From positions 6,491,534 to 6,555,533 of the forward strand of contig NW_004450267.1 in NCBI RefSeq assembly GCF_000321225.1: 64,000 bases of DNA, written 5' to 3'. Below are positions 54,394 through 64,000 of this stretch, piece after piece; positions within the stretch are counted from its first letter, which is position 1; every line of letters begins with the position of its first letter. This stretch comes from Odobenus rosmarus divergens. Lineage: Eukaryota > Chordata > Mammalia > Carnivora > Odobenidae. The notes under the pieces are model-generated. The model did no database searches. It was not told the DNA's origin and saw only the letters and a program-made list of their open reading frames with translations. The position numbers and the translations under genes were made by a program.

Positions 54394-55246
54394 GCAGGTA
54401 ACCTCATTTTACTTCAAGGGCATACTGTGTAGTGCTGAATTTAATCTGGAAATCTGATGATTTTGAAAAGAGAAACACGTTTATAAAAATTGTACAGAAG
54501 AAATTAAATGTGTGATGGAAATCCTGATGGTGGAGCACGTTGAATTTTCTGATACATAGTGTTATTTTCCTGGGATCCCCTATGCCTTCTTTGTATTTCA
54601 ACTAATAAAGGAAAAAACCCTGTCATTAAAACTGGTAGGATAATAGGATATTCTGATTATACAGTATTACTTATCCCATTTTCTGACCCTTTCTCAGTCA
54701 CTGTAAATTTTTATTTTCTATTTCCTATTGATAATTAAACGTGTACATAATATAGACACTGTTGTATAAAACTGAATGAATTGGGTTGTTATGCTTGAAT
54801 GGGTAACTAAATGGAAATATGGATACTGAGAATTCTTAATGTCAGAACAAATTTCCAGGAGAAAGAGAGGCATCATATGTCCTGGGAACGTCACAGCAGA
54901 TGTTTCTTCAACCCCCTGGGTTATCTGTGTGAAAGAATCAACTCTAAACTCAGTATCTTCTACAAGTGGGTCTTTCCTTCCCCACCTCCCCCCAAATACA
55001 TGAGCATTAAACTTCAAAATCTACTCAGGTGAAAATTGCTTTGCAATGGAACTTATCACATTGAAATTTTCACTGTTAAAGATACTTGTGATATTTTTAA
55101 ATACAAACTTTGACATCCGTAGTCAGCCTGACAATTGAAATCTGGTAAGTCAGTGTGTTTTAAAATACATTTTACCCTCCAAATCGAATTGTTTTTAAAC
55201 AATCGGGAGGACTTGTTTAAATGCATTTTTTAATTGTCACTGTAAA

Positions 55247-55252
55247 AATAAA
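55247..55252 (+). terminator. Further candidate poly(A) signal AATAAA
   Basis: AATAAA in AAAAATAAAATCTTGC, with a modest TG-containing region after it. Would extend the UTR by about 0.85 kb. Confidence 0.3.
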
Positions 55253-58079
55253 ATCTTGCTTGACCCCATGTTATGACATGAATGAATTGCTGAGCCTTTA
55301 TAATACAATGGAAGCTCATTTCATGCATAGTTATGGAACATAGACATGTTCTTTAAACTGACCTATTCATTAAGTGGTTTAGTGAGTTTCACGGCTTCTG
55401 ACGTTGTCATGTAGTTAACCTTGCCACTTGGGCTTTATAATACCATTTTATGTATTGTGATACTAAAGGAAGCTGTTTTGTTTTATTTTTAATTGGATTA
55501 TTAGACTAATTTATATTTGCAAATTCTGCATTTTAAATGTGGACACTTGCTGTTTGAAAAATAAAAAAAAAATACAGAATACAGTTTTATGAATAATTTC
55601 CTAGCTGAATTTTTCACAATATTCTGAACCAAATAACTTTAATGGCAAATATTTAAAAACTGGTGCATAGATTTATATTAAAAAGATAAAAGGATGTCTG
55701 TATGGAATTAACAGTTTTTACACAAATTGGGTAACAATTAGCAGGGCCTTGACGGTATGTAGTTTTGTGTAGAATGTATTAGGCAGTTCTAAAATTCAGG
55801 AGTCAAATGTGTATCAGATGACTGATATTTGACGCTTGAAATATGTTTAACATGGGGTTAAAAATTATGTGATTTTTTTTTTCTTTTAACCTGTTATATG
55901 TGGGGCTTGGGGTTTTTTGCCCCATTAGTGAAGATAGTTTTGTTTTTATCCATTTGCCACCTTGCCACTCCCCTGTCTTGTGACTGGTGGGACACATCGT
56001 AAGAAAGCCGTCTGCCGGTCCTTGGGACAAATATAAGCGAATTGGCCTTTGCAGAGATACTAGTCCTAGGACCCTGGCTTTATTAGCATGGTGCTTTAAG
56101 TAATGATACATAATACCACTGATAGTCTATTAATCCATTTCCTAGATCTCTGTTCTTGAATGATTAGAAATGGTAGGGAGAAGGGTGGGGAGATAACTCT
56201 ACATGATGCTTCTCTTACCTTCTCAAGATTACAAGAAAAAAAGTCATTTGAATTAATGCGTTGTCATTGAGTCTTACTTGACAATTTATCATGCACAAAA
56301 GGAGTATGAAGATTTTTATGACTATATGTTTGGATAGAAATTTAATTTTTTTTTTTTTTCAGACTGCTGGCTGTCCTGTCCCTCACCCTCACCCCCACCC
56401 CCACCCCCACCTATGGTCCTGATAAGGTATTAAGATAAATTATATCCATTTGGTGGATAAAAATCAATGGAGCAGAAAAGTTTAAGTGAACTAAAGGTAA
56501 AATTTTGGGTCTCAAAATTAGTTCTTTTTGTCATTTTCTAATGTCCTTAAAAGGACATTTTATGCACACACCCATGCAGATGTATATGCGTATGTGTAAG
56601 AGCTAGGATGTGAAATGTGATACTGTAAGTGAGAATGACCATTTTCAAAGTGATTTTCTACTTTGAAAACTCAAAAGTAGAAAAAAAAATGGGAAAACTC
56701 AAGTTTAGAAATGGACTTAAATGGTAAAATGGGGAACATTTGGAGTTTTTGCATATTTACCCATTCAGATGAACTTTTAAAATCATAATTTCCCCTAGCT
56801 TCTCCCATTCTTCATGAGATTCTGAAACTGATGCTTGTGTCAAGATGGTGATGGGAGCCAAAGAAATGCATTATCTGTGATAGTAATTACGTTTCTAATG
56901 ATTTGAATTCTTACTTGCTGGGGTCTAGTATTCATTGAGTATCGATCACCTGCTAAGTAACAAGCATTGTCCTGGATGCAAATAAGAGACGGTTGAGGAT
57001 ACTAACGTCTTTTTTTGAGCATCTGAAAGGTATTTATAGTGGTATCAGTTGCAGGGTGCGGTGTTGTACTTTAGATTATGAAAGCAGATACTGAGTGTTA
57101 AGATGGGTGTTGTGCTGAGTAACATACCTCATTCCTCACCAAATGGGTAAGTAGATTTCTTTATTTTAGGATAGATTTCTAGAAAACATAATTTTAATAA
57201 ATTGCAGAAGATAGAAAATATATACAGGCCAATACAGTGGAAATAACATTGTTAAAAATATCCCCTAAAATACGAAACTTACGGATAAAATTCAAACCTG
57301 GACTGTGGAAATGAGACAGAAGTCTTTGTTCAGAAGAAACTGACCTATTATTGGAGTGGGAATAGTGCTTTCTAGGGATTTTGCAAACCTGAGGGGTACC
57401 AACATCAAAGTAGGGAGCTGGAAATGGTTGCTAGAGGATGCCTTTCTGGAAATAGGAGAGCCAACCGAACCAGTGCTAGTTAGTCATTTGAGCACAATCT
57501 TCATGGAGTGGTATTAATACTAATTTAAATCCATTGAAGTCATACACTACTATTCAATACTCCCAGCAATGATTATGATACTCTTTATGTCAAATAACTT
57601 CCACTAACCCCTCATTATGATACTCTTTTCCTTGACTATTTCCTTCAAGGTGTTTGGTCCACGGTAAAATTTACCCTTAAACTTCTAGTATGACAAATTT
57701 ACCTTTGGTTCTTTATGGGAACTCCAGCACTGTCCTGCAACTTTTGTCATTGGCAACATGAGGGTTAAGACTGATTGCTAGAGCACAAAATTAAATGGCA
57801 GAAAGAGGATGCAACTGAGTAAGCACATTCAGAACCACTCTTGGGTTTACTCACAGGAGATATTTGCTGAGAGCAGTTGTCCCATGCAGTTTGCTGAGTT
57901 GGCCCTCATGACTTGAGGACAGATGATGGTACTCAAAGGCAGTGTAACCAGCGCTGCAAGGGACAGCTTTAAATGAACCTAGTGTGATCTTGTTGAGGAC
58001 AATTGTGAGACAGCAGGGCTGTAGGGTAGGGAGACTCCACTGGCCACACTGGCAGGTTAAGAAACAGCAAAATGAGCAA

Positions 58080-58265
58080 GAGACTTAGAATCAAGAGACT
58101 TAAGTTGTGGCTCCCCCTTTGTGTAAGGTTGTTCAAGTCACCCTTCCTGAGCCTCAGTGTTTTGTCTATAAGATGGGGATTAAAAATTCGTTTCAGAATT
58201 GCTGTCAGTATCAAAGCATTTGAAATGATTTGTAAGCTGTAAAGCACTAAATATTTCCTAGTCAT
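58080..58265 (-). repeat. MIR SINE
   Basis: AGGTTGTTCAAGTCACCCTT, CTGAGCCTCAGTGTTTTGTC, ATAAGATGGGGATTAAAAAT, TGTAAAGCACTAAATATTTC: reversed MIR. Confidence 0.82.
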
Positions 58266-58533
58266 ATTTTACAAGTGGCACAAAGGCAAGATAGAGCAGA
58301 ATTGGACAAGGGTTTGGAAGCCTCTTTTCATGTAAAGCAGAGCATGTAATAAATTCTGACTTGCTGACAATATCATCTTTTCAAAAAATTGAAGAAGATA
58401 GGAGTGGGTTTGTCTGGATTTAATTGACGAGCAAGGGAAAACTAGTTAGGTGGAAGTGATTCCATTTTCAGAGACCCTGGAAGGGATGCAACATTTCGGA
58501 GAACAATGTATATTGTAGTGAATGTTAAAAAGT

Positions 58534-59105
58534 CAGTAGACTTGCAGGGTGGGGAAAGAGGCAGAAATCACACCCTACAAAAGTAAGAATGTATTGAACC
58601 ACTCAATCCCAAGCTATTGGTTAATCAGGTATAGGAACCTGACTGCCCATGAGGCAGGCAAAAAGCACCATGGACAGTAAGGTAGAGATGCTGCAGCCAG
58701 CTTACCCAGGCTGGAGGAGGGCATGTAGGTCTGTGTGTATGTGCTGGACCTGCTCGTTCACCTTTTTCTTTCACCACTTTTTCTTTATTTTTCTTTCGCC
58801 ATTTCTCTCCATTCTTCGCTACCTACTTTGTTTTCTTCCTCCTGAAAGACTCTGGTATGTGCCACAGTGCATATACACCAAATGGAAACAGCTGACTGAT
58901 AGCATGTAATACCTGGCCTTTCATGCAAGTTAGGTTTGTTTACTTTTAAGTGTTTTTAGTATTAATATTCCAGGAAAATTCAAAATTGTTCATCAAGAAA
59001 AGATAGTGGGACCCCTGGATTAGTTTATATGCTTCTCGAGGGCATTTTGTTCACAGAATATAGAACAGTGCTTCATCCGTAAGCAAAAATAAATGAATGA
59101 GTGAA
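58534..59105 (+). pseudogene. Decayed duplicate of the ZNF148 8.7-kb exon end and adjoining intron
   Basis: CAGTAGACTTGCAG at 58534 mirrors CAGTAGACTTACAG at 8744 in the exon. CAAAAGTAAGA (the exon's end and splice donor) recurs at nearly the same distance (49 versus 50 bp). The similarity continues through intron-derived motifs: AGCTATTGGTTAATC, AGGAACCTGACTGCCCATGA, GGAAAATTCAAAATTG, GTGGGACCCCTGGATTAG and CTCGAGGGCA. It includes an L2-type end and about 100 bp of extra sequence in the middle. The coding register is lost by a one-base deletion and the basic codons are gone. Seen: ordered similarity on the same strand. Inferred: duplication. A shared interspersed repeat covering the intronic part is the main alternative. 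Confidence 0.6.
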
Positions 59106-59734
59106 CAATGTTATGCAGTAAAAGAGGTATTAACAGTAGAGGTGTTAGAAATGATGGTGGATATTTGATGGTATTAAGATGATGCTACCATGATCAGGGA
59201 GCTTGGGAATACCGGATTTCTGTGCTTGGCCACAAGCTTCTAAAGATTCCCAGAGGAGACATACACAAGGATCAATGGCTAGTGGGAAACATGGCATCTT
59301 ATGTGTTGCACCTCTTTCCCAAACCCTAATGTAGAAATGGGCCAAAGGATGTGGTCAGAACTACAGGACTTCTAGAGCCATTTCCTTCCCTGTATCTCCT
59401 TACTACCCTCTGGCTGCAGAGAAATGAGAGCAAATTCATATATGAGAAGAGCAAATAGAGAACAGGAGGTCAGAATTCCATAAATGAACAAAAGGTTCCA
59501 GCATTTTCCCCAGCCCAGTGGCATAGGAGTAAAAGAAGGAAAAAAGGGGGGTGGGCATGTCCACATGTGTGGCCTATTGGAAAGTGACTTGTGCTCACTG
59601 CTGGGGCAGCTCAGTAAATGTTCTATGATATCAATCGGATGGACAACTCATGGTGGGCTGGACTAGTGACTATTTCTGAAATCCTTTTGAACCCTCCCTC
59701 CCTTTACCACAAGTACAGCCACCCTCAAGTCTTG

Positions 59735-60200
59735 CCTGGGTTCCTACAAGTTTCTGCACATTGACTCTTGATGGCCTCCAGTCCTTTCTGCAGATCATAA
59801 CCACGCAAAAACCCTTCAGAAGCTTCTCACTTGCTATTTGAATAAACACTAAGCTCCTTGCCTTGGCCCTGGTGGCTGCCCACTGCCCACAGCCCCCATC
59901 ATCCCCCACAGTGAGCTCTCATCGTCTCACGTTTGGTCATGCCCACTTCTGCCACAAAGACTGTTTACACTCTTGACCTATTAACCCTCAACCCTGACTT
60001 CAGCCCCAGCATCATTTCCTTAGAAAAGCTTATCCTGATCTCCCTGCTTAGGTCATAGCTACCCTCTCCCTGTGCCTCTCCCCACCCACCTATTTCAGAC
60101 CCCCTCCGCTCCATACAGTTCCTTCTAGCATAGGTGGCTGTTTGTCATGACCTGCTTATTAGTGTGAGAATTTGTTTTGATTCCTGCCTGTCCGGAGCCG
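59735..60200 (+). repeat. L2 LINE fragment
   Basis: CTAAGCTCCTTGCCTTGGCC, TGGCTGCCCACTGCCCACAG, AAAGCTTATCCTGATCTCCC keep the order of the L2 3' region. Diverged. Confidence 0.6.
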
Positions 60201-60479
60201 TCCGTCTCCCCATTGTGTGTCAGCGTTGGGCTCAGTGTTTCGTGATGAACAGATACCCGGTGAACATGGTGGAAAGAGAGCATCCAGGCCCACGAGTCAC
60301 ACCTCAGGGTGCGAAGAGCTTGCAGGTGCTGCCGAGGAGGCACCACCTGGGACTTTAAGGCCCTCTAGATAGCAGCCGTGGGACCCGAAAACTGGTCATG
60401 TGAGTTTCAAAATGGGAGGAAAGATGGTGGATTTCGAAAACAAGGGATAGCTGCATTTCATTCCTCATCAGATTCTAGA

Positions 60480-60620
60480 ATGTTCATAACAACTTTGTCA
60501 GGTAGGCTAGGCAGGCCTTATCATTAACTCCATGGTGCAAACGAGGAAGCCAAGACTTAGACACAGTAAAGACCATGGCGGAAAAGAAGAACTGGGACCC
60601 AAATTGGGGCCTGACTTCTC
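60480..60620 (+). repeat. MIR fragment
   Basis: ATAACAACTTTGTCAGGTAG, CATGGTGCAAACGAGGAAGC, CAAGACTTAGACACAGTAAA correspond to the MIR core. Confidence 0.6.
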
Positions 60621-61194
60621 TCATCCTGACTCTTGAAGGCCTGTCAGCAGGTCTTCCGTGTAGGGTATTCAAGCAAGTGCTGAAGGCTAATTGTACTGTT
60701 GCCACTGTCATTCATAAAACAAACTGGACCCAGCTCATTAGGCTTCTCCCTGCACCTCCTGTGTTCTCTGCTCCCACCAAATCCTGGCTCAACCCAGATG
60801 GCACGTGGCTGCTAGAGGGAGAATGCCTTCCTCCAGTCAGAGGGCAAACTCCCAGAATCAACAAACAGTGTAGATCCTGGAGGAGAAACAGGATCTCAAC
60901 AGAAGCTGGGGACATCTGACAGCAGGAAAGTGGCAGCCCCTCCCTCTCCACTCAGCCCTGCCCCAGAAAGCCAGGGCAAAACTCTTCTTCCTGGGGTCCT
61001 GCCCCCACCTTTCTGAGAACTGGGAGATCTCAGCCTGTGTGAGGGGCTTGTACTTGCGTCAGGTTTGAATTTCTTGAGTCGCCCCTTCCCACTCACAGTT
61101 AATGCCTGCCAGCCCTTCAGACTGACGTGCTTCTTGCATCTGGGCCTCCTGGAAACACACCTCAACCTTTTTCTGTCTAATCTCTTCACCTGGA

Positions 61195-61290
61195 TTAGAG
61201 AGGCTGTATTGTGTAGAGGAGAGAGCCTGGAACAGGTACCAGGCCTCGGTTCAAATCCTGACTCCGCCCTCAGAGCCAGCAAACTTTCCT
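61195..61290 (-). repeat. MIR fragment
   Basis: GTGTAGAGGAGAGAGCCTGG, CTCGGTTCAAATCCTGACTC, the reversed 3'-side of MIR. Confidence 0.7.
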
Positions 61291-61542
61291 GAATGTGTGC
61301 ACAATTCCTGTGATTTTTTGAATAGACATGTCCCACGGAGCCGTATCACAATGACCAACTAGAAAGAAATATAGATAGATAATAAATTACTTGTGCTCTT
61401 TGAGTAATAGATTTCACAACTTCTCTTTGTCATTGAAAATTTTAACTGGAGTAGGACACCACTGTGGACAGAACATATTCTATCCCTTAAGTATTTTAAG
61501 AGAGCAGCAAAAACTGCCCCCCTGCAATACTGAGCTAGAAAT

Positions 61543-61690
61543 TCCATGTTTTTTAACCTTGGCTGTCTTAGAATCACCTGAGGAATTGAGAAAATACTGA
61601 TGCCCAGGCTCCACCCCAGACCTGGGTACTGGTGTTTTCTGAAACCACCCCCAGGTGATTGTAAAGTACAGCCTGAGGAGAGGACCACCA
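61543..61690 (+). mobile_element. MER5A-like hAT element
   Basis: TTAGAATCACCTGAGGAATT, ATACTGATGCCCAGGCTCCA, CCCCAGACCTGGGTACTGGT and CCCCAGGTGATTGTAAAGTA show the expected layout and partly inverted ends. Better preserved than the copy at 12.23 kb. Confidence 0.8.
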
Positions 61691-62156
61691 GGCTAGCTGA
61701 CCCCCCTCTCGTGACCCTTCTGACTCTGGTTCCAGTTCTGATTCTAGGCTGTGAGGTAATTTTGTATATATACATATTTACATCACCATTTAATGTTTTC
61801 GACCTGTTTTTACATTTCTATTTTGGTTGACTTTGTCCAAGCTCTGATCCTTGCTCAGGGTTCAGACTTTATGATGGATGAGGTCCTTTTTCAAGACCTG
61901 CTTTTTTCTCCAGCCTCCACACAGAGGGCAGTTCTCAGCGCCAACCACTGGAAGGGGAAGAGATGAGGGAGCCTCTGCCAGCGGCTAAGCGGGGTAAGGC
62001 CCACAGAACAGCAACGTCACTATTGTGAACTTCAGCTTGAGTTGGAGTTGCTACTGGATGAAAAAGAAATGAGTTTAAAAACAATATTATGATTTTTTAT
62101 ATAACAATGAAATGAATAGAAATAACCCATTTTTTTTACCTAGGTTGGATGCATTA

Positions 62157-62715
62157 TGTATTCACTATCTATTGCTGAATAACAAAGTACCCCAAAACCT
62201 TGTGGCTTAAAACAACAATTTATTATGTCTCATGGTTTCTGTGGTCCATGTTCCTGTGGGCAGAGCACAGCAAGGACAGCTTGCTGTCTTTGCTCTATAA
62301 TGTCTCTATAATGTCTGGGACCTCAGCTGGAAGAACCTAAAGCTGGGGACTGGAATCATCTGAAGGCTGGTCTCACGTGTCTGGCAGTGGATGCTGGCTA
62401 CTGTGGGAACATCCACATGTGGCCTCCCCATGTGATCCAGGCTTCCTCACAACATGGCGGCTGAATTCCAAGCGTAAGTGCTCCGAGACCAAAGAAGCCA
62501 GACGGACTGCCTACTGCTTTTGTATTCTAATTTAGGAAGTTGAGCGGTGTCATTTCTTGCTTTCCTATTATGGGTTGAGCCAGTCACAAAGGTCCATTCA
62601 TGCTTTAGTGTAGGGAACACGGACCCAATCTCTTTTGAAAGGGATATTAATGTCATATAGCAAGAAGAGCATATGTTAGTGCCACCATCTTTAGAACATA
62701 CTGTCTGCCCCACAT
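62157..62715. repeat. Ancient interspersed repeat, family not assigned
   Basis: Begins ACTATCTATTGCTGAATAAC, with CTTGTGGCTTAAAACAACAA, TTTATTATGTCTCATGGTTT, CTGGTCTCACGTGTCTGGCA and TTGAGCCAGTCACAAAGGTC. This is a mammal-wide repeat of roughly 550 bp that I recognise by layout. Naming needs a library search. Confidence 0.6.
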
Positions 62716-62810
62716 TGTTTTTTGATTTTCTTACTCATCTATTTTTCAGATTCCAAAAGTAATGTGCTCATTGTAAGAAAAAATATCTCATTAAAAATCC
62801 AGAATTTGTC

Positions 62811-62984
62811 GGGGTGCTGGGTGGCTCAGTCAGTTCAGCCTCTGACTTCAGCTCAGGTCTTGATCTCAGGTCCTGGGATGGAGCCCTGCACCGGCTCCCT
62901 ACTCAGATGGGATTTTGCTTCTCCCTCTCCCTTTGCCCTTACCCCTGCTTGTGCTCTCTTTCTTTCAAATAAATAATCTTTTTC
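62811..62984 (+). repeat. SINEC with target-site duplication
   Basis: GGGGTGCTGGGTGGCTCAGT head, CT-rich run and AAATAAATAATC tail. AAAAATCCAGAATTTGT (62793-62809) and AAAAATCCTGAATTTGT (62985-63001) flank it, one mismatch in 17. Confidence 0.96.
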
Positions 62985-63001
62985 AAAAATCCTGAATTTG
63001 T

Positions 63002-63390
63002 ACACCTAGAAAGTAGATTTCTCTCCCATTTTACCCACTATCTCCATCCCACTCCCTAGAGATAGCCACTATTAACAGATTGATGTGTATTTTTCCATAC
63101 TAACTACATACATATACACACTGCTTTATAAAAAATAACTATACACATTATTCTGCAACTTGCTGTTTTTACTTATGTGATGAACAGAGTTTCATATTCA
63201 TACATATAAAGACACCTAATTCTTTTTAATGCTGGCTGTCATAGCATTGCTGTACCATAACTTATTTAATCAATCTTCTATTAATGGACATTTGGGTTCA
63301 AATTTTTTTAACTATTACAGATTAATGATGCAGTGAACATCCTTATACTAGGTCAGATAGGGTTGTATCTTAAAAATCGAATTGTTCTTT
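63002..63390 (-). repeat. L1M fragment, antisense
   Basis: CTGCAACTTGCTGTTTTTAC, AATTCTTTTTAATGCTGGCT, TTAATGGACATTTGGGTTCA, AATGATGCAGTGAACATCCT: backward L1M 3' region. Confidence 0.7.
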
Positions 63391-63405
63391 TCAAAGGATA
63401 TGCAG

Positions 63406-63600
63406 GGGGGTGCCTGGGTGGCTCAGTCGTTAAGCGTCTGCCTTCGGCTCAGGTCACGATCCCAGGGTCCTGGGATCAAGCCCCTTGTTGGGCTCCCTGC
63501 TCCGTGGAAAGCCTGCTTCTCCCTCTCCCCCTCCCCCTGCTTGTGTTCCCTCTCTCGCTGTGTCTCTCTCTGTCAAATAAATAAATAAAAATCTTAAACA
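63406..63600 (+). repeat. Near-canonical SINEC with target-site duplication
   Basis: GGGGGTGCCTGGGTGGCTCA head, GCGTCTGCCTTCGGCTCAGG, CTCGCTGTGTCTCTCTCTGT and AAATAAATAAATAAAAATC. AAAGGATATGCAG (63393-63405) and AAAAGATATGCAG (63606-63618) flank it. One of the least diverged SINEs here. Confidence 0.97.
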
Positions 63601-64000
63601 ACAACAAAAGATATGCAGGATACTGTTTTTCAATACAACAAAAGTGCATTTTCTTTTAAAGTACCATTGTTATGAGGTCAATTTACATTAAGCAAGATAC
63701 ACTTTTTTTTTCCTTTGAAAATGGATGGGTTTCTCTCGCTTTAACACAAGGAAAAGAAACAAACATCTGTTCTTAGGTCTGAAAATGCTTATAAGCATTG
63801 AAGGGAACTTCTCATTTATTTAAAAAGTAATGAGTGACAGAGAATATGTGGTTAAGAACAGTCGTGTGGATTTCTTTTTCTAATGTTTTTAACTCAGGCT
63901 GTTATGGAATTGAATGTGGATTCTTCAAAGTTCACACAGACACTTAGAGGATGGTTCATCAGAAGATGATGACAAACAGGAAACTAACTGGGGGGCAAAA

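Larger units (their letters stand above)
49610..54420 (+). other. ZNF148: ZNF148 3' untranslated region
   Basis: About 4.8 kb of AU-rich sequence directly after the stop codon, with many ATTTA motifs, no SINE or L1, and several AATAAA signals. The lack of young insertions contrasts sharply with the introns. The UTR could run on to signals at 54604, 55247 or about 55558, so the end is uncertain. Three TGTAAATA (Pumilio-type) motifs lie at 49617, 53131 and 53358. Confidence 0.8.
54421..58530. other. Distal 3' UTR or intergenic sequence
   Basis: AT-rich DNA without a supported gene. Holds a T-run at 56347-56360 and a CCCCCA-type run near 56385-56412, an old repeat fragment near 56.93-57.01 kb and a MIR at 58.08 kb. 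The first kilobase may still be ZNF148 3' UTR. The short frames on either strand have no recognisable domain. Confidence 0.7.
59106..64000. other. Intergenic sequence downstream of ZNF148
   Basis: No exon I can support. The region holds L2, MIR and MER5 remnants, an unassigned old repeat, an L1M piece and two SINEs. Base composition is less AT-rich at about 59.6-61.3 kb and returns to AT-rich afterwards. No CpG island seen. In human the next gene in this direction is SLC12A8; nothing of its coding sequence is recognised here. Confidence 0.65.

Noticed and set aside
56385..56412. C-rich CCCCCA run as a G-quadruplex or telomere-like signal
   Set aside because: Only about four short units with no G-run pattern beyond that; ordinary simple repeat.
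60125..61336. Cluster of 70-146-codon frames on both strands in the downstream region
   Set aside because: The region is less AT-rich, which lengthens chance frames, and is partly MIR/L2. Frames overlap on both strands and none shows a domain.
63406..63600. tRNA-like heads of SINEs as tRNA genes
   Set aside because: The tRNA-Lys similarity is that of the SINE promoter region. They have the SINE body and tail and no plausible full tRNA fold.

Overview
This is a stretch of mammalian nuclear DNA, almost certainly from a carnivore. It is AT-rich, has spliced protein-coding exons, and is full of SINEs, L1 and older mammalian repeats. The SINEs are the carnivore tRNA-Lys-derived SINEC type. Their heads resemble GGGGCGCCTGGGTGGCTCAG, the body has a CTGCCTTCGGCTCAGGTCATG-like stretch, and they end in a CT-rich run and AAATAAATAAATAAA. 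This form fits an arctoid caniform (bear, seal or mustelid group) better than dog or cat, although the species cannot be fixed from the sequence.

The only protein-coding gene I can support is ZNF148 (ZBP-89), a C2H2 zinc-finger transcription factor, on the + strand. Five coding exons are present: 8668-8793, 17526-17649, 19151-19234, 47547-47665 and 48011-49609. They join without a frame break into 683 residues. The first 111 residues of the 794-residue protein must lie upstream of the window. The exons carry a SUMO-type site and basic nuclear-localisation segment, then four zinc fingers, then the long C-terminal regulatory tail in one large terminal exon. A long AU-rich 3' UTR follows from 49610, with several candidate poly(A) signals; the one at 54388 is a good candidate for a major end.

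Layout: 1-8667 is the end of an upstream intron, holding an antisense L1 and SINEs. 8668-48010 holds four coding exons separated by introns of 8.7 kb, 1.5 kb, 28.3 kb and 0.35 kb. The 28.3-kb intron is the main repeat reservoir: many antisense SINEs, several L1 fragments in both orientations, MIRs and a hAT transposase fossil. 48011-49609 is the last coding exon. From 49610 to roughly 54.4-55.6 kb is 3' UTR, nearly free of young repeats. From about 55.6 kb to 64 kb is intergenic sequence with MIR, L2, MER5, L1 and SINE copies.

The most unusual observation is a second, decayed copy of the end of the 8668-8793 exon, with its splice donor and about 500 bp of the following intron. It lies 50 kb downstream in the same orientation (58534-59105), beyond the gene's 3' end. 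Other points are a 201-nt pure polypyrimidine tract about 240 bp before the finger-2 exon, a frame-preserving one-finger exon, a strong antisense bias of intronic SINEs, and a fossil hAT transposase.
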